64,000 nucleotides of DNA from Novosphingobium sp. B1. GTDB taxonomy: Bacteria > Pseudomonadota > Alphaproteobacteria > Sphingomonadales > Sphingomonadaceae. The notes beneath the pieces are model-generated. The model saw only the letters and a program-made list of their open reading frames with translations, was not told the origin of the DNA and ran no database searches. The stretch is taken from the NCBI RefSeq assembly GCF_900176395.1, contig NZ_FWXL01000006.1, forward strand, positions 186,001 to 250,000, read 5' to 3'. This document shows positions 25,720 through 33,783 of this stretch, one piece after another (the stretch's first letter is position 1; each line of letters starts with the position of its first letter). The position numbers and the translations under genes were made by a program.

Positions 25720-26889
25720 ATGACCCAGCTTTCAAAGGCCCATGCGCGGATTGCGCCATCGCGCACCACCGCCATCACCGACCGCGCCATCCAGCTTCGT
25801 GCCGAAGGCCGCGACGTGATCTCGCTTTCGGTGGGCGAACCTGATTTTGCGACGCCGGTCCATGTCGTGCAGGCCGCCAAGGACGCGCTTGACGCGGGCG
25901 ACACGAAATACACTGCCGTCGTCGGCACGCAGCGGTTGCGCGAGGCGGCAGCGCTGCACTTCAAGCGTGATCTCGGCATTGAAGTGCCGCCATCGCAGGT
26001 CATCGTCAGTGCAGGCGGCAAGCAGGCGATCTTCCATGCCCTGCTCGCCACGCTCGATCCCGGCGACGAAGTGCTGGTCCCGTCCCCGTGGTGGGTCAGC
26101 TACCCCGAGATTGTGCGCTTTGCCGGTGCAGAAGTGGTGGACCTGCCGACCGACGCCGCAGGGGGCTTCCGCATCACTGCGGACCAGCTCGAGTCCGCGA
26201 TCATGCCCGCCACTCGCTGGCTGCTGCTCAACAGCCCCGGCAACCCTACCGGCGCGACCTATCCGGCCGAGGAACTGCGCGCATTGGGCGAAGTCTTGCG
26301 CCGCCACCCGCGCGTTCTGGTGATGAGCGACGATATCTATGCGCCGCTGCGCTATGGCGAGGGTCTCCACGCCACGCTGGCGGTTGAATGTCCCGACCTT
26401 GCCAACCGCATCCTGACGGTTTCGGGCGTTTCCAAGAGCCACGCCATGACCGGCTTCCGCATTGGCGTCTCGGCAGGCCCGGCCTGGCTGATCGGCGCGA
26501 TGGGACGCCTGCAGTCGCACTCGTCCGGCAATCCTGCCTCGATCTCGCAGGCCGCTGCCGTCGCCGCCTTCGAAGGTCCGCAGGATTTCCTTGCTGACTG
26601 GCGCGAACGTTTCCGAGCGCGGCGTGACATGGTCTGCGCAGCGATCAACGCTATTCCAGGTCTGTCTACCCCGATTCCCGACGGCGCGTTCTATTGCATG
26701 GTTGACGCTGCACCACTGATGGGGCGGTTCGGCGATGACGAGGCGCTGTGCCTTCACCTGCTGGGAAGCGGCGTTGCGGTTGTTCCCGCCTCGGCGTTCG
26801 GCGGCAAGGACGGCTTCCGTATCAGCTTCGCTGCGGACGAAGCAAAACTAGAAGAAGCGCTGCGGCGTATAGCAAAGGCGGTAGCGTGA
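25720..26889 (+). CDS. Class I PLP aminotransferase (aspartate type)
   Basis: A 389-residue fold-type I aminotransferase. SVGEPDFATP, LLLNSPGNPTGATYP, MSDDIYAPLRYGEG and the PLP lysine K239 in VSGVSKSHAMTGFRIG are all standard for the aspartate/aromatic group. The C-terminal arginine in DGFRISFA binds the substrate carboxylate. The exact substrate cannot be told. It is translationally coupled to the next gene through a GTGA overlap. Confidence 0.93.
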   Translation: MTQLSKAHARIAPSRTTAITDRAIQLRAEGRDVISLSVGEPDFATPVHVVQAAKDALDAGDTKYTAVVGTQRLREAAALHFKRDLGIEVPPSQVIVSAGGKQAIFHALLATLDPGDEVLVPSPWWVSYPEIVRFAGAEVVDLPTDAAGGFRITADQLESAIMPATRWLLLNSPGNPTGATYPAEELRALGEVLRRHPRVLVMSDDIYAPLRYGEGLHATLAVECPDLANRILTVSGVSKSHAMTGFRIGVSAGPAWLIGAMGRLQSHSSGNPASISQAAAVAAFEGPQDFLADWRERFRARRDMVCAAINAIPGLSTPIPDGAFYCMVDAAPLMGRFGDDEALCLHLLGSGVAVVPASAFGGKDGFRISFAADEAKLEEALRRIAKAVA

Positions 26890-27584
26890 TCGATTTCTCC
26901 ATCCTGTTCGAAGACGGCGAAGCGCTGGTGATCGACAAGCCGGCAGGCCTTCCGCTCGACCCGCCCCGCGCGGGTGGCGACAGTCTCGAGAACCATCTCG
27001 ACGCCCTGCGGTTCGGTTTCCAGCGCGAACCGCACCCCGTTCACCGGCTCGATCAGGACACGTCCGGCTGCTTGTTGCTGGCTCGCAATCCCAAGGCGCT
27101 GAAGCGCTTTTCCGCCGCATTCGAAGCGCGCGAGGTGGAGAAGGTCTATCTCGGCATCGTCGCGGGCGAAGTGCAGGGCGAAAGCGGCACGATCGAACTC
27201 GCGCTGTCCAAGATCAGCTCGGCCGAGAAGGGCTGGCGCATGATCCCGGCGAAGAAGGGCAAGCCCGCCGTCACGCACTGGAAAGTGCTGTCGCGCAAGA
27301 CCGGTCTGACGCTGGTCGAATTCCGCCCCGAAACCGGCCGCACCCACCAGATCCGGATTCATGCGCTGGCCGGGCTGGGTCACGCCCTCGTCGGCGATCC
27401 GATTTATGGTGACGGCAAGCTCGCCTGGCGCACGATGCTTCATGCTTCGGAACTCGTCGTGAAGCGCGAAGGCAAGCCGCCGATCGATGCCTACTCGCCG
27501 ATGCCGCTGGATTTTGCGGCCTTCGGGTTCGAACTGCCGATAGCCGAACAACCCGGCGACGATCTGCCTAACACCGAGGCCTGA
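26886..27584 (+). CDS. RluA-family pseudouridine synthase
   Basis: A 232-residue RNA modification enzyme with the RluA catalytic motif HRLDQDTSG (D56 is the nucleophile) and the supporting block RPETGRTHQIRIHALAGLGHALVGDPIYG. No S4 domain is present. The target uridine (rRNA or tRNA) is unknown. The GTG start overlaps the preceding stop by 3 nt as GTGA. Confidence 0.93.
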   Translation: MIDFSILFEDGEALVIDKPAGLPLDPPRAGGDSLENHLDALRFGFQREPHPVHRLDQDTSGCLLLARNPKALKRFSAAFEAREVEKVYLGIVAGEVQGESGTIELALSKISSAEKGWRMIPAKKGKPAVTHWKVLSRKTGLTLVEFRPETGRTHQIRIHALAGLGHALVGDPIYGDGKLAWRTMLHASELVVKREGKPPIDAYSPMPLDFAAFGFELPIAEQPGDDLPNTEA

Positions 27585-27585
27585 C

Positions 27586-27999
27586 GTGTCGCCCGATGCT
27601 CTCGTCGCCCATGCGCTGGCGCTGGTCGAGGAGAGCTTCATCGCCTCAGCCGGTCCGGGCGGGCAGAACGTCAACAAGGTGGCAACGGCGGTGCAGCTTC
27701 GGCTCGACGTTTTCGCGCTGCGGCTGCCGCCCGAGATCTACCACCGCCTCAAGACCCTCGCCGGTAGCAAGATGACCGCCAAGGGCGAAATCGTGCTGAC
27801 CGCGCGCAGCTATCGCACGCAGGAGCAGAACCGCGAGGACGCAAGGAAGCGCCTTGCCGAAATGCTACGCGAGGCCTGCAACCTGCCGGCAAAGCGCGCC
27901 AAGTCCCGCCTCAACCGCGTCGGCAAGACCGAGCGGCTGGCGGGCAAGAAGATCAGAGGTGCAGTAAAAGCCGGACGCGGCAAGGTGCGGCTGGATTAA
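27586..27999 (+). CDS. arfB: Alternative ribosome-rescue peptidyl-tRNA hydrolase ArfB
   Basis: A 137-residue release-factor-like protein with the catalytic GGQ at 25-27 ([11 protein letters not shown]) and a basic C-terminal tail (about 100-137, many Lys and Arg) that in ArfB enters the empty mRNA channel of stalled ribosomes. Starts with GTG one base after the pseudouridine synthase stop. Its last 3 nt overlap the end of convergent murA. Confidence 0.95.
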   Translation: MSPDALVAHALALVEESFIASAGPGGQNVNKVATAVQLRLDVFALRLPPEIYHRLKTLAGSKMTAKGEIVLTARSYRTQEQNREDARKRLAEMLREACNLPAKRAKSRLNRVGKTERLAGKKIRGAVKAGRGKVRLD

Positions 28000-29279
28000 T
28001 CTCCACCGACGCGGTCGATTTCGGCGCCCAGAAGCGAAAGCTTTTCCTCGAGCCGCTCATAGCCACGATCAAGGTGATAGAGGCGGTGCACCTGCGTCTC
28101 GCCTTCGGCGGCGAGGCCAGCGATCACGAGGCTCATCGATGCACGCAGGTCGGTCGCCATGACTTCCGCGCCGGTCAGCTTGTCGACGCCGTGCACCACC
28201 GCAGTACGGCCCTTGGTTTCTATGCGCGCGCCCATGCGGTTCAGCTCGGGCACGTGCATGTAGCGGTTCTCGAAGATCGTCTCGGTCAGCACGGACGATC
28301 CCTGGGCGAGGCACAGCATCGCCATGAGCTGCGCCTGCATGTCGGTGGCAAAGCCGGGGTAGGGCGCAGTCGATAACGTCACGGGCTTGAGCGGCCCGTC
28401 GGCGGCCACGTAGATGCCGCCCTTGCGCGGCTCGACATGGACGCCGGCATCGCGCAGCGCCTGCACGGTGGCTTCCATGTCCTCGATGCGGGCGCCTTGC
28501 AGCATGACATCGCCGCCAGTGATCGCGGCGGCACAGGCATAGGAGCCGGCTTCGATGCGATCGGGCATGACCATGTAGGTCGCGCCGTGCAGACGGTCGA
28601 CACCGTGGATGGTCAGGTCGGATGTGCCGATGCCCTCGATCTGCGCGCCCATCGCGACGAGCAGGTTGCAAAGATCGACGATTTCCGGCTCGCGCGCGGC
28701 GTTGTGGAGGGTGGACTTGCCCTTGCACAGGACGGCCGTCATCAGTGCGTTCTCGGTCGCTCCGACAGAGATCACCGGGAACGAATAACGCCCGCCGGGC
28801 AGGCCGCCGTCTGGCGCGATTGCGCGGACGTAGCCGGCGGCCAGTTCAATCGTCGCGCCGAGCGCTTCGAGCGCCTTGAGGTGCAGGTCGATCGGGCGGT
28901 TGCCGATGGCGCAGCCACCGGGCAGCGATACCGTCGCCTCGCCCGCACGTGCCAGCATCGGCCCAAGCACGAGGATCGATGCGCGCATCTTGCGCACGAG
29001 ATCATAGGGAGCAACCGACGAGGTCAGGCGGGTGGCCTGCAACGTCATCACGCGGCCAAAATCTTCGGGCCGTGCGCCCGCGATCGAGGTCGAAACCCCG
29101 AACTGGTTCATCAGGTGCTGGAAGCCATCAATGTCGGCAAGGCGCGGCAGGTTGCGCAGCGTGACTGGTTCTTCGGTCAACAGCGCGCAAGGCAGCAGGG
29201 TCAGGGCCGAATTCTTGGCACCCGAAACCGGCACCGTTCCCGAAAGGCGCTTGCCGCCACGGATAATGATCTTGTCCAT
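27996..29279 (-). CDS. murA: UDP-N-acetylglucosamine 1-carboxyvinyltransferase
   Basis: A 427-residue enzyme for the first committed step of peptidoglycan synthesis, transfer of enolpyruvate from PEP to UDP-GlcNAc. K22 (SGAKNSAL) and the active-site C123 ([11 protein letters not shown]) are present; a Cys here means it should be fosfomycin-sensitive. Two inside-out alpha/beta domains of normal length. It is convergent with arfB (4-nt overlap) and divergent from galU across a 136-nt gap. Confidence 0.97.
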   Translation of the reverse strand: MDKIIIRGGKRLSGTVPVSGAKNSALTLLPCALLTEEPVTLRNLPRLADIDGFQHLMNQFGVSTSIAGARPEDFGRVMTLQATRLTSSVAPYDLVRKMRASILVLGPMLARAGEATVSLPGGCAIGNRPIDLHLKALEALGATIELAAGYVRAIAPDGGLPGGRYSFPVISVGATENALMTAVLCKGKSTLHNAAREPEIVDLCNLLVAMGAQIEGIGTSDLTIHGVDRLHGATYMVMPDRIEAGSYACAAAITGGDVMLQGARIEDMEATVQALRDAGVHVEPRKGGIYVAADGPLKPVTLSTAPYPGFATDMQAQLMAMLCLAQGSSVLTETIFENRYMHVPELNRMGARIETKGRTAVVHGVDKLTGAEVMATDLRASMSLVIAGLAAEGETQVHRLYHLDRGYERLEEKLSLLGAEIDRVGGD

Positions 29280-29415
29280 CGCTGCCGTTTACCGTGTTTG
29301 CGGAACGGCGCAAGCGCAGGGCATACGTTAACATCAGGCCAAGCGCTTGACATTTACCCTTAGTAATTGTGCAGTGCATCATGAGGGTGCAACAAATTAC
29401 GGATACCGCAGGGAA

Positions 29416-30321
29416 ATGAGTTCAGACGCAGCACACAAACCCATTCGCAAGGCGGTTTTTCCAGTGGCTGGGCTCGGCACGCGATTTCTCCCCGCCACCA
29501 AGGCTATTCCCAAGGAAATGCTGCCCATCATCGATCGCCCGCTGATCCAGTACGCGGTGGACGAAGCGCGGGAGGCCGGGATCGAGCAACTGATTTTCGT
29601 TACCGGCCGCGGCAAGACAGCCATCGTCGAGCATTTCGATACCGCCTTTGAGCTGGAGCATACCATGTCCGGCAGGGGCAAGGCGCTCGAAGTGCTGGAC
29701 GCGACGCGCATCCTGCCCGGCAACCTTGTAACCGTGCGCCAGCAAGTGCCGATGGGCTTGGGCCATGCCATCTGGTGCGCCCGCGCGGTTGTCGGCAACG
29801 AACCGTTCGCCATTTTCCTGCCCGACGAGATGATGGTCGGCGAGCAAGGTGGCAAGGGCGGCTGCATGAAGCAGATGGTCGATGCTTACGATCAGGTCGG
29901 CGGCAACCTCATTTCAGTGCTAGAAGTGCCGCAAGAAGAAGTGTCGAGCTATGGGGTGATCGCACCGGGCAACCGGGTGTCCGATACGCTTACCGAAGTC
30001 ACGGGTCTGGTCGAGAAGCCCAAGCGCGAAGACGCGCCCTCCAACCTTATCATCTCGGGCCGCTACATCCTTCAACCTGAAGTGATGCGCACCCTGGAAA
30101 GCCAGGAAGCCGGTGCTGGCGGTGAGATCCAGTTGACCGATGCAATGGCGCGCATGATCGGGCAGCAGCCGTTTCACGCGGTCACGTTTGCCGGTCGGCG
30201 GTTCGATTGCGGCAGCAAGATCGGCTTTGTCGAGGCGACGCTGTCATTGGCGCTGGAACGTCCCGACATGGCCGACGATGTTCGCGCGCTGATGGCGCGC
30301 CTGCTGGCGCAGGGCGCCTGA
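29416..30321 (+). CDS. galU: UTP-glucose-1-phosphate uridylyltransferase
   Basis: A 301-residue nucleotidyltransferase that makes UDP-glucose for polysaccharides. The signature FPVAGLGTRFLPATKAIPKEMLPIID... opens the protein (shown in part), followed by FVTGRGKTAIVEHFD and the DEMMVGE region. The ATG at 29416 is preceded by AGGGAA. A TTGACA at 29347-29352 in the gap from murA could be a -35 box, but no clear -10 follows. Confidence 0.95.
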   Translation: MSSDAAHKPIRKAVFPVAGLGTRFLPATKAIPKEMLPIIDRPLIQYAVDEAREAGIEQLIFVTGRGKTAIVEHFDTAFELEHTMSGRGKALEVLDATRILPGNLVTVRQQVPMGLGHAIWCARAVVGNEPFAIFLPDEMMVGEQGGKGGCMKQMVDAYDQVGGNLISVLEVPQEEVSSYGVIAPGNRVSDTLTEVTGLVEKPKREDAPSNLIISGRYILQPEVMRTLESQEAGAGGEIQLTDAMARMIGQQPFHAVTFAGRRFDCGSKIGFVEATLSLALERPDMADDVRALMARLLAQGA

Positions 30322-30339
30322 CGACTTCGCCCGGATCGT

Positions 30340-30384
30340 TGCCTGGCTTTCTGGCGCTCAGGGCGCCCGCAGGTAAGCCAGGCA
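30340..30384. terminator. Nested hairpin between galU and the TetR gene
   Basis: TGCCTGGCTT pairs perfectly with AAGCCAGGCA over a 25-nt loop that contains its own GGCGC/GCGCC stem. It lies between convergent genes and runs into the last codons of the TetR gene. No T-run, so intrinsic termination is uncertain. Confidence 0.45.
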
Positions 30385-31032
30385 CATCCGGCCGAGTTCC
30401 CGCTTCAGCACTTCCCAATCGTAGTCGTGTGCAGCCTCTCCCGATGAGCCGAGGCTCAGCTGGCGCGCGAGGGTGGCGAAAACGATCTTATAGGCCGAAT
30501 TGGCCCTCGTCTCGTGGTCGGCCCCGCCGAAGGTGTCGCGGAAGCGCAGCATTGCGTTCATGCCGCGCGCGGTTGCCCGCAAGGCATGGTCCTTGCCGGG
30601 CTTCGATACCAGCGGGTCAAACTCTGCGCGTTCCATGGCCAAACGCAACAACGGCGCATTCACGCGCAGCACCTCGGCATAGCCGGCAACGTAGAGCGGC
30701 ATGAATTCATCAAGGGTCGGCGACTGGGCCAGGACCTCGGCGATCATGGTTTCCTCGGCCTGGGCGAGATCTTCCAGCGCCTTGGCGATCACGGCGCGGA
30801 CGAGATTGTCCTTGCTCTGGAAACGCAGGTAGATAGACCCGATCGACACCGATCCGCGAAGATTCACATCCTGAAGCGTGAAGTCCTCGTTCCCGCGTTC
30901 GAGCATGAGTTCGCGCGCGGCACTCAGCATCCGTTCTAGCGAGGCTTTGCTGCGCCCTTGCTGTGGCTTGCGGCTGACCGTCTCTACCGCCAGCGTATCG
31001 GTTTCAGCCTCGCCGTTGGCTCCTGGTGACAT
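30358..31032 (-). CDS. TetR family regulator of the sugar uptake/oxidation locus
   Basis: A 224-residue repressor-type protein. The DNA-binding head spans about 30-80 (KASLERMLSAARELML, then TLQDVNLRGSVSIGSIYLRF) and an all-helical ligand domain follows. The start at 31032 is chosen because GAGGGA lies 12 nt upstream and because upstream codons would run through a 12-bp palindrome (31079-31090) that looks like its own operator. It is divergent from the dehydrogenase-isomerase pair, and similar palindromes precede that pair and TonB receptor 2. I infer it represses all three units until an inducer binds. Confidence 0.88.
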   Translation of the reverse strand: MSPGANGEAETDTLAVETVSRKPQQGRSKASLERMLSAARELMLERGNEDFTLQDVNLRGSVSIGSIYLRFQSKDNLVRAVIAKALEDLAQAEETMIAEVLAQSPTLDEFMPLYVAGYAEVLRVNAPLLRLAMERAEFDPLVSKPGKDHALRATARGMNAMLRFRDTFGGADHETRANSAYKIVFATLARQLSLGSSGEAAHDYDWEVLKRELGRMCLAYLRAP

Positions 31033-31078
31033 CGTAGTAACCGGTCCCTCGCATTTGACGCCATTAAACAGAAACAGA

Positions 31079-31090
31079 TATTCTAGAATA
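31079..31090. promoter_or_regulatory. TATTCTAGAATA palindrome upstream of the TetR gene
   Basis: A perfect 12-bp palindrome 47-58 nt upstream of the TetR ATG. It contains the same AGAA/TTCT half-sites as the operators at 31182-31197 and 33697-33728 but with no spacer. Likely an autoregulatory site; this is inference. Confidence 0.4.
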
Positions 31091-31181
31091 ACTTCGGCTT
31101 TCTTCGCATGAATTAGCGGCAAACGCGATGACAAAATGGCGTATGACGTCCCCTGCGCATTGACCTTTGCGCGTTTGCAAA

Positions 31182-31197
31182 TAGAACCGAAGTTCTA
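31182..31197. promoter_or_regulatory. TAGAAC-N4-GTTCTA operator of the dehydrogenase-isomerase operon
   Basis: A perfect 6-4-6 inverted repeat 25-40 nt upstream of the dehydrogenase ATG, in the 189-nt gap shared with the divergent TetR gene. Nearly the same 16-mer occurs in front of TonB receptor 2 (33697-33712). Position and repetition make this the best candidate for the TetR binding site. Confidence 0.6.
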
Positions 31198-31221
31198 AAC
31201 GGATTTGGTCGGGAGAGTATC

Positions 31222-32334
31222 ATGGTGCGTCGCCTGCGGATGGGTATGATCGGCGGAGGGCCCGGTGCCTTCATCGGCCCGGTCCATCGCTTCGCTGCAG
31301 AGCTCGATCGCGAGATCGAACTGGTTGCCGGGGTCTTTTCCAGCGATGCAGCCCGCAGCGCTGCTGCCGGAGAGACCTATCGCATCGACCCAGCGCGTGC
31401 CTATCCCTCGCTCGAGGCGATGTTCGCGTCAGAAGCCCGCCGCGAGGACGGTATCGACTTTGTCTCGATTGTCACGCCAAATCATAATCACTTGCCATCC
31501 GCTCGCGCCGCTCTGGCGGCCGGGTATCCGGTGATCACCGACAAGCCGCTGACCGCGACCCTGGCCGAAGCGCACGAACTGGCAAGTCTCGTCGCGCAGG
31601 CAGGCAGGCCGTTCGGTGTGACCTACACCTATTCGGGCTATCCGCTGGTGCGTGAGGCGCGCGCCCGCATCGCCGCCAACGAGATCGGGGCCATTCGCAA
31701 GGTCGTTGTGGAATATCCGCAAGGCTGGCTTGCCGGAGAGGCGGTGGGCAAGCAGGCAGAATGGCGCGTGGATCCCGCACGTGCCGGGCTTGGCGGTTGC
31801 ATCGGTGACATCGGTGTCCACGCCTTCCAGCTTGCGGAATTCGTGACGGGCCTGCGCGTTACCGAACTGCTCGCCGATCTTGGTGCGGTCGTGCCTGGTC
31901 GCCTGCTCGACGACGACTGCTCCATCCTGCTGCGCTTTGACAATGGCGCCCGCGGCGTTCTGCTCGCCAGCCAGATCGAGGTGGGTGAGCTCAACGGCTT
32001 GCGCATTCGCGCCTATGGCGAAAGCGGCGGAATCATCTGGAAACAGGAAGAGCCCAATACGCTCACGATCAATCGCCTCGATGGCACCTGCACGCTGGTC
32101 CGGTCGGGCACAGGCGTGCTTGGCAATGACGCCGCCTCCCGCACACGCACACCCGGCGGCCATCCCGAAGGCTACCTCGAGGCATTTGCCAACCTCTACC
32201 GTGATTTCGCAGCGCAGGTTCGCGGGGAGGGGGCTGACCTCCTTCCCGGCATCGACGAGGGGGTGCGCGGCATGACTTTCATCGACACCGCCGTTTCCGC
32301 CAGCCGCGCCAATTCTGGCTGGGTCAAGCTCTGA
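31222..32334 (+). CDS. Gfo/Idh/MocA family NAD(P)-dependent dehydrogenase
   Basis: A 370-residue oxidoreductase. The Rossmann motif MGMIGGGPGAFIG is at 7-19. The catalytic set K108 (ITDKPLTATL), D196 and H200 (GDIGVHAFQLAEF) is complete. Family members oxidise a hydroxyl of sugars, glycosides or inositols, frequently at C3. It starts 25 nt after the operator and is followed 14 nt later by the TIM-barrel enzyme, so both act on one substrate. The substrate is unknown. By analogy with levoglucosan and glycoside pathways, I suggest it forms a 3-keto sugar derivative. Confidence 0.9.
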   Translation: MVRRLRMGMIGGGPGAFIGPVHRFAAELDREIELVAGVFSSDAARSAAAGETYRIDPARAYPSLEAMFASEARREDGIDFVSIVTPNHNHLPSARAALAAGYPVITDKPLTATLAEAHELASLVAQAGRPFGVTYTYSGYPLVREARARIAANEIGAIRKVVVEYPQGWLAGEAVGKQAEWRVDPARAGLGGCIGDIGVHAFQLAEFVTGLRVTELLADLGAVVPGRLLDDDCSILLRFDNGARGVLLASQIEVGELNGLRIRAYGESGGIIWKQEEPNTLTINRLDGTCTLVRSGTGVLGNDAASRTRTPGGHPEGYLEAFANLYRDFAAQVRGEGADLLPGIDEGVRGMTFIDTAVSASRANSGWVKL

Positions 32335-32348
32335 GGAGGTATCCGCAC

Positions 32349-33404
32349 ATGAAGACCATCAAGGGGCCGGGCATCTTCCTGGCCCAGTTCGCCGGCGATA
32401 CTGCCCCGTTCAACAGCCTCGAATCCATAGCCGACTGGGTTGCCGGCCTCGGCTACAAGGGCGTGCAGATTCCTAGCTGGGATGGGCGCCTGTTCGATCT
32501 GCAAAAGGCGGCCACCAGCCAGACCTATTGCGACGAGATCAAGGGCATGCTTGCGAGCAAAGGCCTGGAGATCACCGAGCTTTCGACCCACCTTCAGGGC
32601 CAGCTTGTCGCCGTGCACCCAGCCTTTGACGCTCAGTTCGATGGCTTTGCTCCGGCAAAGGTGCATGGCAACCCCAGCGCGCGGCAGGAATGGGCGGTGC
32701 AGCAGATGAAGTACGCTGCCAAGGCCAGTGCCAAACTCGGCCTGAAGGCCCACGCCTCGTTCTCGGGCGCGTTCGCATGGCCATACTTCTACCCATGGCC
32801 TGCTCGTCCGGCAGGGCTGGTTGAGGATGCCTTCGATGAACTGGCCCGCCGCTGGAAGCCGATTCTCGATGTGTTCGACGAGAACGGCGTCGATGTTGCC
32901 TATGAGATCCACCCGGGTGAGGATCTCCACGATGGCGTGACCTTCGAGATGTTCCTTGAACGTGTCGGCAATCACCCGCGTGCCAATATCCTCTACGATC
33001 CCAGCCACTTCGTGCTGCAGCAGCTCGATTACCTCGCGTTCATCGACATCTACCACGAGCGCATCAAGTGTTTCCACGTGAAGGATGCCGAGTTCCGGCC
33101 GAACGGTCGCTCGGGCGTCTATGGCGGTTACCAGTCGTGGGTCGATCGCCCGGGGCGCTTCCGTTCGCTGGGCGATGGGCAGGTCGATTTCCCGGGCATC
33201 TTCAGCAAGATGGCAGCAAATGACTATGCAGGCTGGGCCGTGCTGGAATGGGAATGCGCCTTGAAGCATCCGGAAGTGGGGGCTGCGGAAGGCGCGCCAT
33301 TCATCGACCGGCATATCATCAAGGTGACCGAGCACGCCTTTGACGACTTCGCCGCTGGTGGCGCTGATCGCGCGCTCAATGCGCGGCTGATGGGCATCGG
33401 CTGA
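32349..33404 (+). CDS. Sugar isomerase/epimerase-like TIM-barrel enzyme
   Basis: A 351-residue AP-endonuclease-family-2 (xylose-isomerase-like) TIM barrel. Four likely metal ligands stand at barrel-strand ends: E186 (YEIHPGED), D217 (LYDPSHF), H243 (CFHVKDAEF) and E300 (VLEWEC). At 351 residues it is longer than typical hydroxypyruvate isomerases, with an aromatic insert near 144-151 (WPYFYPWP) that could bind a sugar ring. With a Gfo/Idh dehydrogenase it could isomerise or beta-eliminate a keto intermediate. AGGAGG-type SD precedes the ATG. The reaction is inferred, not proven. Confidence 0.85.
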   Translation: MKTIKGPGIFLAQFAGDTAPFNSLESIADWVAGLGYKGVQIPSWDGRLFDLQKAATSQTYCDEIKGMLASKGLEITELSTHLQGQLVAVHPAFDAQFDGFAPAKVHGNPSARQEWAVQQMKYAAKASAKLGLKAHASFSGAFAWPYFYPWPARPAGLVEDAFDELARRWKPILDVFDENGVDVAYEIHPGEDLHDGVTFEMFLERVGNHPRANILYDPSHFVLQQLDYLAFIDIYHERIKCFHVKDAEFRPNGRSGVYGGYQSWVDRPGRFRSLGDGQVDFPGIFSKMAANDYAGWAVLEWECALKHPEVGAAEGAPFIDRHIIKVTEHAFDDFAAGGADRALNARLMGIG

Positions 33405-33425
33405 ACGGTATCACAACCAGTTGCT

Positions 33426-33459
33426 GGGGCGTCGGCGGACCTTCGTCGGCGCCCCTTTT
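33426..33459 (+). terminator. Rho-independent terminator of the dehydrogenase-isomerase operon
   Basis: GGGGCG pairs with CGCCCC and is followed directly by TTTT; additional pairing inside the loop extends the stem. It starts 22 nt after the isomerase stop. The remaining gap to TonB receptor 2 (33460-33783) has lower GC and holds the operators at 33697-33728; I see nothing else in it. Confidence 0.75.
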
Positions 33460-33696
33460 GCGTTGTGAAGCATTCATGGAATGGATCGTCTTCCATGAAA
33501 TCTCTTTTCTGTCTGTATCATGCAACTGCACTATGATCGCATATGTCGGCTGCTGACCGATAACACATCCAAAGGCTGCGCCTATGGCTGCGGCAAGCCT
33601 TCATATTTTACTGGATGACTGACCTCGTCCACATAGTTCGTCAGCAAGCCGTCCATCGTTGCAGAACAGCCGCACTGGCTGGATTCTTTCAACCAA

Positions 33697-33728
33697 TAGA
33701 ATTTAGGTTCTAGTTTTTAGAATTCTAA
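33697..33728. promoter_or_regulatory. TetR-type operator cluster upstream of TonB receptor 2
   Basis: TAGAAT-N4-GTTCTA (33697-33712) differs by one base from the perfect operator at 31182-31197. Next to it, TTAGAATTCTAA (33717-33728) is a perfect palindrome. Half-sites TTCTA and TAGAA also pair across 33708-33722. The cluster ends 55 nt before the receptor ATG at 33784. Confidence 0.55.
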
Positions 33729-33783
33729 TACGATAATGGATTCGAACGCCCAACGTGGCGCAACCTGGGGAGGAACTGAAATC

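Noticed and set aside
33733-33750. GGATTCGAACGCCC, like the T-arm of a tRNA gene on the minus strand
   Set aside because: No acceptor stem, anticodon arm or D-arm can be fitted around it.
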